Source: Oscillospiraceae bacterium
GTDB lineage: Bacteria; Bacillota; Clostridia; Oscillospirales; Oscillospiraceae
Assembly (NCBI GenBank): GCA_021202845.1
Contig: JAJQCF010000031.1
Location: 20,238 to 84,237, forward strand
Reading direction: 5' to 3'
DNA length: 64,000 bases
The first letter of the stretch is position 1; the number at the start of each line of letters is the position of its first letter. The notes under the pieces were generated by a model. That model had not been told where the DNA came from and made no database searches. It saw nothing but the letters and a program-made list of their open reading frames with translations. The position numbers and the translations under genes are program-made. Shown one piece after another: positions 52,394 through 60,282 of this stretch.

Positions 52394-53691
52394 TGAAAGA
52401 AAATCTTGTACTGCTCCGCAATCGTGACAAGCAAAATATGTCCGACGCCGCCGAGTACATCGCAACCGGCGGTTACAAGGGACTTGCCAGAGCGCTGGAG
52501 ATGTCCGGCTGGGACATAATTCAGGAGCTCAAGGCCGCGGGTCTGCGCGGCCGCGGCGGCGCCGGCTTCCCCAGCTGGCTCAAGCTCAAGTTCGCCTACG
52601 ACGCCGTGGGCGACACCAAATACATAGTCTGCAACGCCGACGAGGGCGAGCCGGGCACGAACAAGGACCGCGTGCTCATGCTCAGCGACCCGCACAGCCT
52701 GCTCGAGGGCATGGCGATAGCCGGCCGCGCCATCGGCGCCAACCGCGGCTACATCTACCTGCGCGCGGAGTACCCATACGTCCTGCCTGTACTCAAGCAG
52801 GCCATTGACAGCGCCAAAAAGCACAACTGGCTGGGCGACGACATTCAGGGCAGCGGCTTTAGCTTCGACATCTCTATCCGCCTCGGCGCCGGCGCTTACG
52901 TCTGCGGCGAGGAAACCGCGCTGTTCGAGTCCATCGAGGGACGCCGCGGCGAGCCGCGCCTGCGTCCTCCTTACCCCGCCAATCAGGGACTTTTCGGCAA
53001 GCCCACCTGCCTGAACAACGTGGAAACCCTTGCCAACATGAGCCATATTCTCCGCGAGGGCGCCGAGTGGTACAACACTTTAGGCGTTGAGGGCAGCAGA
53101 GGCACAAAGCTCTTCACCGTCAGCGGCAACGTCAACAACCGCGGCGTCTACGAGTTTGACATGGGCATTAACCTCAAGGAGCTCATTTACGACTTCTGCG
53201 GCGGCATCTCCGACGGCCACAAGCTGCTGGCCGTGCAGACCGGCGGCGCTTCGGGCGCTATCATCAACCCCGACCAAATTGACTTCAACCTCGACATCGA
53301 CCACGCTGCTCCCGGCGGCGGACGTCTCGGCTGCGGTACTATTTTCGTTGTGGACGACACCAACTGCGTGCTGGACATAGTGCGCAACAACATGGCGTTC
53401 TTCTGCTCGGAGTCTTGCGGCAAGTGCGTGCCGTGCCGCGAGGGTACGCGCCGCATATTCCTGCTGATAGACAAAATCTGCTCAGGCAAGGGCACCGTGC
53501 GCGACCTCAAGAACATTGTGGACCTTGCGAACACAATTAAAATCGCTGCATTCTGCGGCCTCGGCCACTCCTCGGCCGTCCCCGTACTCAGCGCCATTGA
53601 GAATTTCCCCGATGAGTTCAACTCTCATTTGGACGGAGACTACTGCGCCTGCTGCGCACGCCTTGAAAGGAGCGTGATTTTAGATGCCTGA
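52393..53691 (+). CDS. hydB: NuoF/HydB-like NADH- and FMN-binding subunit
   Basis: 432 residues: GLRGRGGAGFPSWLKLKFA (NADH/FMN loop), YIVCNADEGEPGTNKDR, GAGAYVCGEETALFESIEG, LNNVETLANM, SLBB region, and the C-terminal cluster site ESCGKCVPCREGTRR. It takes up or delivers electrons at NAD(H). It lacks both the N-terminal thioredoxin-like extension and the C-terminal two-cluster ferredoxin domain of typical ~600-residue HydB proteins, resembling a bare NuoF. Overlaps hydA2 by 8 bp. Confidence 0.93.
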   Translation: MKENLVLLRNRDKQNMSDAAEYIATGGYKGLARALEMSGWDIIQELKAAGLRGRGGAGFPSWLKLKFAYDAVGDTKYIVCNADEGEPGTNKDRVLMLSDPHSLLEGMAIAGRAIGANRGYIYLRAEYPYVLPVLKQAIDSAKKHNWLGDDIQGSGFSFDISIRLGAGAYVCGEETALFESIEGRRGEPRLRPPYPANQGLFGKPTCLNNVETLANMSHILREGAEWYNTLGVEGSRGTKLFTVSGNVNNRGVYEFDMGINLKELIYDFCGGISDGHKLLAVQTGGASGAIINPDQIDFNLDIDHAAPGGGRLGCGTIFVVDDTNCVLDIVRNNMAFFCSESCGKCVPCREGTRRIFLLIDKICSGKGTVRDLKNIVDLANTIKIAAFCGLGHSSAVPVLSAIENFPDEFNSHLDGDYCACCARLERSVILDA

Positions 53692-55423
53692 GAACGTAAC
53701 TCTTACCATAAACGGCCAGACCGTCACCGTTCCTGCGGGTACGACCATACTCAAGGCTGCCGAGTCGGTGAACATTCACATTCCCACGCTCTGCAACCAC
53801 CCCGACCAAGCGGTCAAAGCCAACTGCCGTATGTGCGTTGTGGAAATTGAGGGACAGCGGCTGCTGCAGTCGGCCTGCTCCTTCCCCGTGGCGGAGGGCA
53901 TGGTCGTCCGCACCAACACCCCGCACCTTATACACATCCGCCGCAATATACTCGACCTTATCTACTCCCACCACCCGCTGGAGTGCCTGACCTGCCAGCG
54001 CAACGGCAGCTGCGAGCTGCAAAATGTTGCCGCCGAGCTGAATATGGGGCGCGACCTTGAGTACGCTGTGGAGTCCCGCAATATGCCCAAGGACACCTCC
54101 TCGCCTTCTATTGTGCGCGACCCGAACAAGTGCATAGTCTGCTGCCGCTGCGTCACTGCCTGCAACGACGTGCAGCGCGTCCGCGCTTTGGCCAAGGAGA
54201 ACCGCGGCTACAAGACCGTCGTTGTCCCGCCCTACGGCAAAAAGCTGGCCGACACCGTCTGCGTCAACTGCGGACAGTGCGTGCAGGCCTGCCCCGTCGG
54301 CGCGCTGACGATTCACGACGACACCAGCCGCATCTACGAGGCCTACGACAGCGGCAAGATTCTTGCCATTCAGGTCGCCCCCTCCGTGCGTACGACCATT
54401 GCCGAGGCTCTGGGCGAGGACGTCGGCACCGTCAGCACGTTCCGCCTCGTGACGGCGCTCAAGCAGCTGGGCTTCCACTACGTTTTCGACTCCGACTTCA
54501 GCGCCGACCTCACCATTATGGAGGAGGGCAGCGAGCTGCTCCACCGCATAAAGACCGGCGGAGTGCTGCCCATGTTCACCTCCTGCTGCCCCGCGTGGGT
54601 CAAGTTCTGCGAGACGTTCTACCCCAAGGAGCTGCCGCACCTCAGCTCCGCCAAGAGCCCGCAGCAGATGTTCGGACCGGTTATAAAGACATACTTTGCC
54701 GAGAAAAACGGCATCGACCCCGCGAATATCTTCTCTGTTTCCGTCATGCCCTGCACCGCGAAGAAGTTCGAGTGCCAGCGCCCCGAGTTCAACTCCAGCG
54801 GCTACAGAGACGTGGACTGCTCCATCACCGTGCAGGAGCTCGGCCGCATGATTCGCGCTGCCGGCATCGACTTTGCCTCGCTGCCAGAGACGCCGTTCGA
54901 CAACCCCTTCGGCCTCGGCTCCGGCGCGGGCGAGATATTTGCCGCGACCGGCGGCGTTATGGAGGCCGCGCTGCGCACAGTGTACGAGGTCTACACCGGC
55001 AAGACCCTTGAGGCGCTGGAGTTCCACTCCGTGCGCGGACTGGACGGCATCAAGGAGGCTGTCATCGACCTCGACGGCACCGAGGTCAAGGTCGCCGTCG
55101 TCCACTCGCTGGGCAAGACGCGCGAGTTTATGGACAGATTCCAAGCGGGCGAGTTCCGCGACTACGCCTTTGTCGAGTTCATGGCCTGCCCGGGCGGCTG
55201 CATAGGCGGCGGCGGCAACCCGATACGCACATGGGACAAGGTCAAGACCCGCACCGAGTCCGTCTACAAGCAGGACAGCGAGCAGCTCCCCGTGCGCAAG
55301 AGCCACGAGCAGGAGGGCATAAAGCTCATCTACAAGGAATACTTAGGCGAACCCCTCTCCGAACGCAGCGAGCACCTGCTCCACACCAGCTACATCAGCC
55401 GCGCCGATATAATCCGCTCATAA
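53684..55423 (+). CDS. hydA: [FeFe] hydrogenase, group A (second copy)
   Basis: 579 residues with the same domain order as the first copy: plant-type [2Fe-2S] (LCNHPDQAVKANCRMCVVEI), HHPLECLTCQRNGSCELQ, two [4Fe-4S] sites (CIVCCRCVTAC; CVNCGQCVQACP), L1 FTSCCPAW, L2 VMPCTAKKFECQRPE, L3 MACPGGCIGGGGNP. With HydB and HydC it should form an NADH- and ferredoxin-linked bifurcating hydrogenase. Clearly homologous to the first copy but diverged along its length, so not a recent duplication. Confidence 0.95.
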   Translation: MPENVTLTINGQTVTVPAGTTILKAAESVNIHIPTLCNHPDQAVKANCRMCVVEIEGQRLLQSACSFPVAEGMVVRTNTPHLIHIRRNILDLIYSHHPLECLTCQRNGSCELQNVAAELNMGRDLEYAVESRNMPKDTSSPSIVRDPNKCIVCCRCVTACNDVQRVRALAKENRGYKTVVVPPYGKKLADTVCVNCGQCVQACPVGALTIHDDTSRIYEAYDSGKILAIQVAPSVRTTIAEALGEDVGTVSTFRLVTALKQLGFHYVFDSDFSADLTIMEEGSELLHRIKTGGVLPMFTSCCPAWVKFCETFYPKELPHLSSAKSPQQMFGPVIKTYFAEKNGIDPANIFSVSVMPCTAKKFECQRPEFNSSGYRDVDCSITVQELGRMIRAAGIDFASLPETPFDNPFGLGSGAGEIFAATGGVMEAALRTVYEVYTGKTLEALEFHSVRGLDGIKEAVIDLDGTEVKVAVVHSLGKTREFMDRFQAGEFRDYAFVEFMACPGGCIGGGGNPIRTWDKVKTRTESVYKQDSEQLPVRKSHEQEGIKLIYKEYLGEPLSERSEHLLHTSYISRADIIRS

Positions 55424-55441
55424 AGCAAAGTAAATAAGAAG

Positions 55442-55492
55442 CTCCCTCCGCGCAAGACAGGCAACTGTTGAACGCGGAGGGAGTAAATTTTT
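55442..55492 (+). terminator. intrinsic terminator of hydrogenase operon 2
   Basis: CTCCCTCCGCG / CGCGGAGGGAG (55442-55452 with 55473-55483) followed by TAAATTTTT. Confidence 0.8.
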
Positions 55493-55752
55493 AACTACAT
55501 GTCAATAATTAGGGCAGCGCAAACGAAAGTAGACAGCGTGGCAACCACTCCTGTGCAGGGCAGAGTTTGACCGGCTGATTTACAACGAACTGCCGGATTT
55601 ATGAGCAAAACGAGAAACTTCCGCTTAGTCGGAAATTCCTCGTTTTTTGCATTTGCAGCACAGATGCCCCGTTTGGCGAAACCGGTATGAGAATGACAGG
55701 CATTGGCTATGGTACAATATGTGTATCACTTTTTCAAACCGGAGGTATCACT
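55493..55752 (+). other. gap with a second terminator, a possible coding remnant and an extended -10
   Basis: Between the hydrogenase terminator and the recombinase gene no gene is supported. A frame ending EFDRLIYNELPDL with a stop near 55602 looks like a C-terminal scrap of a lost gene. It is followed by a stem-loop terminator (ACGAG/CTCGT with inner TTCCG/CGGAA, about 55607-55646, then TTTTTT). At about 55710-55718 TGG-TACAAT is a possible extended -10 for the recombinase. Confidence 0.4.
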
Positions 55753-56598
55753 ATGGAAAACTGCACAATCACGGCTGAACAGATTGAAAATTTTGCTATT
55801 TACCTGCGCAATCAGGAGCGGGCAGAGGGCACTGTGAGTAAGTATCTGCACGACGTACGCGCTTTTGCTGTGTGGATGGACGGGAGGAGCGTTACTAAGG
55901 AAACTGTAGCAGGGTGGAAGGAGCACCTGTGCGAGCGCGGGTATGCGCCGGTTACCGTTAACTCGATGCTTGCGGCGCTGCACAGCTTTTTTTACTTCGC
56001 GGATATTTCGGGCTGCAAGGTCAAGTACCTCAAAATTCAGCGGCGGGTGTTCCGCGACCCCGTGCGCGAGCTGGGGCGGAGCGAGTATGAGCGGCTGGTT
56101 GCCGCGGCGAGAGAAACGGGAAAAGGCCGCCTCGCCCTGCTCATGGAGACCATTGCCGCCACGGGGATACGCGTGAGCGAGGTCAAATACATAACCGTGG
56201 AGGCAGCGCGGCAAGGGCGCGCGGAGATTGCGCTGAAGGGTAAAATCCGCACAATTTTAGTGCCAAACAAGTTAGCGCGGAAGCTGCTGAAATACGCCAA
56301 AAAACAAAAAATCGCCTCCGGCGAAATTTTTATCACCGGAAGCGGAAAAAGCATAAGCCGCCGTCAGATTTGGGCGGAGATGAAACAGCTGTGTAAATAT
56401 GCGGGAGTGGAGCCGAGCAAGGTGTTTCCGCACAATCTGCGCCACCTGTTTGCAATTACCCACTACAAGGCGTACAAGGACATCGCCAAGTTAGCCGACG
56501 TGTTGGGGCACAGCTCCATTGAAACCACCCGCATCTATCTGCTGACCAGCGGCGCGGAGCACGCGCGTCAGCTCGACCGATTGGGGCTGGTGTCATAA
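55753..56598 (+). CDS. tyrosine recombinase (Xer/integrase family), intact active site
   Basis: 281 residues. SAM-like N-terminal domain (EQIENFAIYLRNQERAEGTV, VNSMLAALHSFFYF) and a catalytic domain with the complete set: Arg140 (ATGIRVSEV), Lys163 (ALKGKIRTIL), His227 and Arg230 (PHNLRHLF), His253 (LGHSSIE) and Tyr262 (TRIYLL). GGAGG lies before the ATG at 55753; an in-frame ATG at 55687 has no SD. The left arm of a perfect 13-bp inverted repeat overlaps its last codons (56597-56609), with the repeat pair enclosing a promoter. This makes it the likely invertase for that segment. Confidence 0.9.
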   Translation: MENCTITAEQIENFAIYLRNQERAEGTVSKYLHDVRAFAVWMDGRSVTKETVAGWKEHLCERGYAPVTVNSMLAALHSFFYFADISGCKVKYLKIQRRVFRDPVRELGRSEYERLVAAARETGKGRLALLMETIAATGIRVSEVKYITVEAARQGRAEIALKGKIRTILVPNKLARKLLKYAKKQKIASGEIFITGSGKSISRRQIWAEMKQLCKYAGVEPSKVFPHNLRHLFAITHYKAYKDIAKLADVLGHSSIETTRIYLLTSGAEHARQLDRLGLVS

Positions 56599-56850
56599 AC
56601 AGTATTTTGTGGGAAGCATTGTCGCATTTATACATTTGAATAGTGCTTATAAGCAGACGCTAAGCAAGCAAAATTTAAAAATGAACACGATAACGCAAGC
56701 CGCAGAGAAAATCCTTTTTTCGGCTTTGGATTTTTGCGCCCAAAAACAGAAAAAAGTTCTTGCAACATACCGTTAAAGATGCTATAATGACGATGTAATT
56801 TTATAGGCTTGGTTATTTTTTGCCGCGGTGCAATAGTCAAAATACTGTTT
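56597..56850. repeat. inverted-repeat-bounded segment with promoter (candidate invertible promoter)
   Basis: AAACAGTATTTTG (56597-56609) and its exact reverse complement CAAAATACTGTTT (56838-56850) enclose 228 bp. Two of the next three outward bases (CA) also match. Inside lie a strong promoter pointing right (56760-56788) and a stem AAAATCC/GGATTTT (56708-56734) that may stop read-through from the recombinase. Layout equals known phase-variable promoters next to their tyrosine recombinases. In this assembly the promoter faces the zinc-ribbon gene and the pilus genes. Confidence 0.7.
56760..56788 (+). promoter_or_regulatory. SigA-type promoter inside the inverted-repeat segment
   Basis: TTGCAA (56760-56765), 17-bp spacer, perfect TATAAT (56783-56788). 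Transcription would start near 56795, cross the right repeat and enter the gene at 56875. Confidence 0.75.
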
Positions 56851-56874
56851 TTGTGATACAGGGGGGTGACAACG

Positions 56875-58053
56875 TTGCGTGAAACCTTGTCCGGTTTTTG
56901 TGCCCGCACGGGCAGGGACGCACTTCTTGGAGAGTGGGATGCCGAGCGCAACGCACCTCTGACGCCGAACTATGTTTCATATGGCAGTCACGAAAAGGTA
57001 TGGTGGCGCTGCGCCAAGGGACACTCGTGGCAGGCGGCCGTCTACACCCGCACCGGCTCCGGCGCGGAATGCCCCTACTGCAAGGGCGTGCGCGCATGGC
57101 CCGGGGAAAACGACCTCGCCACACTGCGGCCTGACCTCGCCGCTCAATGGCATCCGACAAAGAACGAGGGCTTTACGCCGGCGGAAATACCCATAGGCAG
57201 CCACCACAGAGCGTGGTGGATATGTGAAAAAGGGCACGAGTGGAGGACGACGGTCAAGTCGCGGGCGCTCGACGGCACTGGCTGCCCCGTGTGCGCCAAT
57301 CGGGTGATAGTTGCGGGACAAAATGACTTAGCGACGCAGTTCCCCGATATTGCCAAGCAGTGGCACCCCACAAAAAACGGCACTCTCACGCCCGAGCAGG
57401 TTGGCTCCGGCGCACACAGGAAAGTGTGGTGGCAATGCGAAAAGGGGCATGAGTGGCGCTCTTCGGTCAGCTCAAGGACGGGCAGCGGTGCGGGCTGCCC
57501 CTACTGCGCGGGAAAGTTAGTTATCACCGGCGAGACGGATTTGGCCGCGCTGTTCCCGAAAGTGGCGGCGGAGTGGCACACCGAGCGCAACGGTGCCATG
57601 ACCCCGCAGACGGTCTCCGCCAACTCCAACAGAAAAGTTTGGTGGATATGCCCGCAGGGACATGAGTACCAAGCGACGGTCGCTTCAAGAACAACGCACG
57701 GGTCCGGCTGCCCGTACTGCGCGGGACGCAAGCTGCTGGCGGGCTTCAACGACCTTGCCACAGTGGAGCCGAAGGTGGCCGCCCAGTGGCACCCGACGCT
57801 GAACGGAAACCTCACGCCGCAGATGGTGACTGCCGGAATGCACCGCAAGGTGTGGTGGCAGTGTGCGGAGGGGCACGTGTGGAAAGCGGCCATATATTCC
57901 AGAGCGGGCGCGCAGAAGTGCGGGTGTCCCGTGTGCGCAGGGAATATGGGCAAGGCGAGACGGGAAAGGCAGGAGCGCTACGCCAGAACGATGACGCAGG
58001 CTTACGAGCGGCGCCCGCAGAGCGCGGAACACTCCGGTTCATTCGCAGGCTGA
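56875..58053 (+). CDS. zinc-ribbon repeat protein (probable zinc-ribbon / DUF4379 family)
   Basis: About 392 residues, built from five tandem units of about 67 residues. Each has a core like W-HPTKNG-LTP, then KVWWQCEKGHEW, then GCPYCAG, i.e. paired CxxGH and CPxC zinc ligands with conserved tryptophans. Such repeats occur in proteins thought to bind DNA or ends of nucleic acid; some resemble endonuclease-associated treble-clef modules. The SD AGGGGGGTGA favours TTG 56875; GTG 56866 is the alternative. First gene after the switch promoter. Its role in the pilus locus is unknown. Confidence 0.75.
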   Translation: MRETLSGFCARTGRDALLGEWDAERNAPLTPNYVSYGSHEKVWWRCAKGHSWQAAVYTRTGSGAECPYCKGVRAWPGENDLATLRPDLAAQWHPTKNEGFTPAEIPIGSHHRAWWICEKGHEWRTTVKSRALDGTGCPVCANRVIVAGQNDLATQFPDIAKQWHPTKNGTLTPEQVGSGAHRKVWWQCEKGHEWRSSVSSRTGSGAGCPYCAGKLVITGETDLAALFPKVAAEWHTERNGAMTPQTVSANSNRKVWWICPQGHEYQATVASRTTHGSGCPYCAGRKLLAGFNDLATVEPKVAAQWHPTLNGNLTPQMVTAGMHRKVWWQCAEGHVWKAAIYSRAGAQKCGCPVCAGNMGKARRERQERYARTMTQAYERRPQSAEHSGSFAG

Positions 58054-58074
58054 AAATAGGAGCTGCATTAAAGG

Positions 58075-58542
58075 ATGGCAGACAAAGAATTACGAAAAAT
58101 GAGCCGAACGGAGCTGATTGAAATCATCTACGCTTTACAGCAGAATGAACGGTCACTCCGAGAGGAAAATGAGGAGCTCCGCAAACAGCTTGACGACAAG
58201 CTGCTGCGCATTGAGAAAGCCGGTTCCATTGCCGAGGCGGCGCTGAGTTTGAACCATATCTTTGAGGACGCGGAAGCGGCGGCGCAGCAGTACCTTGCCT
58301 CTTTGCAGTTTTCCAATGAGAATGCGTCAAAGATTGTATCGATTGCACAGCGCAGGTCCGAAACAATGATTTCAGAAGCGGAGGAGCGGGTAAAGCAGAC
58401 GGAGGAGCAATGTCATGCCATGCTGGAAAAAACGGAGGATGCCATCCAGAAGAAAAAGGATGAATTTATAAGAGAGACAAAACTCACGCTGGAAAAGTAC
58501 CCGGAGCTTGCCAGACGAATGCGGGAGAACGGAGACAACTAA
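58075..58542 (+). CDS. coiled-coil protein of unknown function
   Basis: 155 residues, almost fully helical and charged. Residues about 10-50 (YALQQNERSLREENEELRKQ) and 95-140 (SEAEERVKQTEEQCHAMLEK) form heptad-like coiled coils, with a small-residue-rich region between (GSIAEAALSLNHIFEDAEAA). No enzyme motif or membrane segment. Lies 22 bp after the zinc-ribbon gene on the same strand, so probably co-transcribed from the switch promoter. No family name can be given. Confidence 0.6.
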   Translation: MADKELRKMSRTELIEIIYALQQNERSLREENEELRKQLDDKLLRIEKAGSIAEAALSLNHIFEDAEAAAQQYLASLQFSNENASKIVSIAQRRSETMISEAEERVKQTEEQCHAMLEKTEDAIQKKKDEFIRETKLTLEKYPELARRMRENGDN

Positions 58543-58547
58543 GCGGG

Positions 58548-58580
58548 GATTATATATCTATATAAGGTATATAAGTAATC
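58548..58580. repeat. imperfect AT-rich palindrome before the degenerate recombinase gene
   Basis: GATTA (58548-58552) and TAATC (58576-58580) flank an alternating TATATA stretch of 23 bp. Size and symmetry resemble a recombinase or regulator site, and it lies 29 bp before the recombinase-like gene. Confidence 0.35.
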
Positions 58581-58608
58581 ATTTTATCAGAGAAACGGAG
58601 GCCGAGTA

Positions 58609-59472
58609 ATGCGAAGCGCCCTGCTTACTTATGACAGAACCAAACTTGAAGCGAACAGCGCACAGTCGGCAGCGCGGTATGCTTCCGTGCATGTTACGTC
58701 GAGCCTCATATTTGAGTTCCATGACTGGCTTATAGAAACAGGTTTGTCCGTTGGGACAGCAGACAGATACGAAGCCTCGCTGAAACAAATTTTTAACCGT
58801 CTCCCCGAAGACCAAGTGATACGTTGCGGGACGCTGCAGCAGGTACGCGAAAAGCTCCAAAAGGAAGGATACGCACCGACAACCATCAATCTTTATATGT
58901 GTGCGGCAAATCGTCTGCTCGAATACTGCGGGCACCGTGAATTGCAAATAGTGGGAGATTTGCCGCCAGACAATGCGGAGCAGCCGGAGCTGACCCGTTC
59001 GGAATACCTGAAGCTGCTCGACACCGCGCGGAGACTTGGAAAACGGCGGGAATATCTGCTTGTCAAGCTCTTTGCCACAACCGGAATCGCCATATCAGAG
59101 GTGTCCAAGCTGACGGTGAAGGCGGCGCGGCAGGGTGAATTCGAGGTCTGTCAAAATAATGTTAATCAGTCCAAACACATTCTGCCCGGCTTTCAGACGG
59201 AGCTGATAGATTACGCAGAGGAGAGTGGGCGGAGAGCGGGACCGATTTTTATATCCAAAAGAGGAAACGCGCTGGACAGAAACAGCATCACAATTTTAAT
59301 CTCGGCGCTGGCGGAACCTGCGGGACTGCCGAAGGAAAAGTGCAATCCGATATGCCTGCGTAAATTATACCTGACGACCCGTCAGGAGATTGCGGACAGC
59401 TTTGAGCCCTTGATTAACAAAACCTACGACGATGTTGTAGATAAAGAACAGGCGCTTATAGGGTGGAACTGA
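58609..59472 (+). CDS. tyrosine-recombinase-like protein with lost catalytic residues
   Basis: 287 residues that align with the recombinase at 55753: TADRYEASLKQIFNRLP and YAPTTINLYMCAANRLLEY match its SAM-like domain, and ATTGIAISEVSKLTVKAARQGE matches ATGIRVSEV. But the first catalytic Arg is Ala161, the HxLR His is Ile248 (NPICLRKLY), the LGHSS box is absent and no tyrosine aligns in the short tail. Lys189 and Arg251 remain. So it can probably bind DNA but not recombine it. ATG follows GGAGG. It may act as accessory or regulator for the switch, by inference only. Confidence 0.75.
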   Translation: MRSALLTYDRTKLEANSAQSAARYASVHVTSSLIFEFHDWLIETGLSVGTADRYEASLKQIFNRLPEDQVIRCGTLQQVREKLQKEGYAPTTINLYMCAANRLLEYCGHRELQIVGDLPPDNAEQPELTRSEYLKLLDTARRLGKRREYLLVKLFATTGIAISEVSKLTVKAARQGEFEVCQNNVNQSKHILPGFQTELIDYAEESGRRAGPIFISKRGNALDRNSITILISALAEPAGLPKEKCNPICLRKLYLTTRQEIADSFEPLINKTYDDVVDKEQALIGWN

Positions 59473-59570
59473 GGAAAATGCGGAGCTTTTTTGGAACGCT
59501 GACGGCTGAAAATACATATCCTGCCGATAACTGCGGCGGAGACGTAAGCGGATAAAAGAGGTGACGGCGT

Positions 59571-60158
59571 ATGGAAAATGAGCCAAATTATATTTCACTC
59601 CCCAGCGAGAAGGCGGTTGTCGCTGAACGGGAGCGGCTGCAATACCGTAAGAAATACTTCCGAACGCTGCGTACCACACTGTATGCGCTCGTTGTGGTAG
59701 CCGCCGCGGCAGTGCTGGTGGCGACGCTGTTTTTCCCCGTGCTGCAAATATCCGGAAGCAGCATGGAGCCTACGCTTTCCGATGAAGATATAGTTGTCCT
59801 GCTCAAGGGCGGGAACTTTGAGACCGGCGAGCTTGTGGCTTTCTACTACCAGAACAAGCTGCTCCTCAAGAGGGTCATAGCGGGCCCCGGGGATATTGTC
59901 AACATTGACAGTGAAGGAAATGTCTATGTAAACGATGAGCTGCTCGATGAGCCGTATGTGACGGAAAAGGCGCTGGGCGAGGGCGACCGCGATTACCCGT
60001 ACCAAGTGCCGGATGAACGGTATTTCGTTATGGGCGACAACCGAGCGACCTCCATTGACTCGCGCAGCAGCGCAATCGGGTGTATAGAGACCGACCAAAT
60101 TGTAGGGAAAGTGATTCTGCGCATCTGGCCGCTGAACAGGCTTTCGTTCGTAAACTGA
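59571..60158 (+). CDS. signal peptidase I (S26), pilus-locus type
   Basis: 195 residues: a cytoplasmic N-terminal stretch, one membrane segment (about 37-58), catalytic Ser64 in SGSSMEPTLSDEDIV, Lys100 in LLLKRVIAGPGDIV, and the GDNRATSIDSR box. It removes signal peptides. Its place just before pilin and sortase genes is usual for Gram-positive pilus clusters, where a dedicated peptidase helps pilin maturation. AAAGAGGTG upstream of the ATG. Confidence 0.9.
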   Translation: MENEPNYISLPSEKAVVAERERLQYRKKYFRTLRTTLYALVVVAAAAVLVATLFFPVLQISGSSMEPTLSDEDIVVLLKGGNFETGELVAFYYQNKLLLKRVIAGPGDIVNIDSEGNVYVNDELLDEPYVTEKALGEGDRDYPYQVPDERYFVMGDNRATSIDSRSSAIGCIETDQIVGKVILRIWPLNRLSFVN

Positions 60159-60282
60159 GAAAGGATGAGTGATAGTGAGCATATTTCCCGAGTCGATATT
60201 ATACCATCGCAGAGATTAACATACGCGGTGTATAAAAATCAGCAAATCAATACTGAAAATCTATTACAAGGAGTGTAAAAAC

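Noticed and set aside
55493..55606. Small gene ending EFDRLIYNELPDL
   Set aside because: Stops in frame just upstream, no start or SD; at best a remnant.
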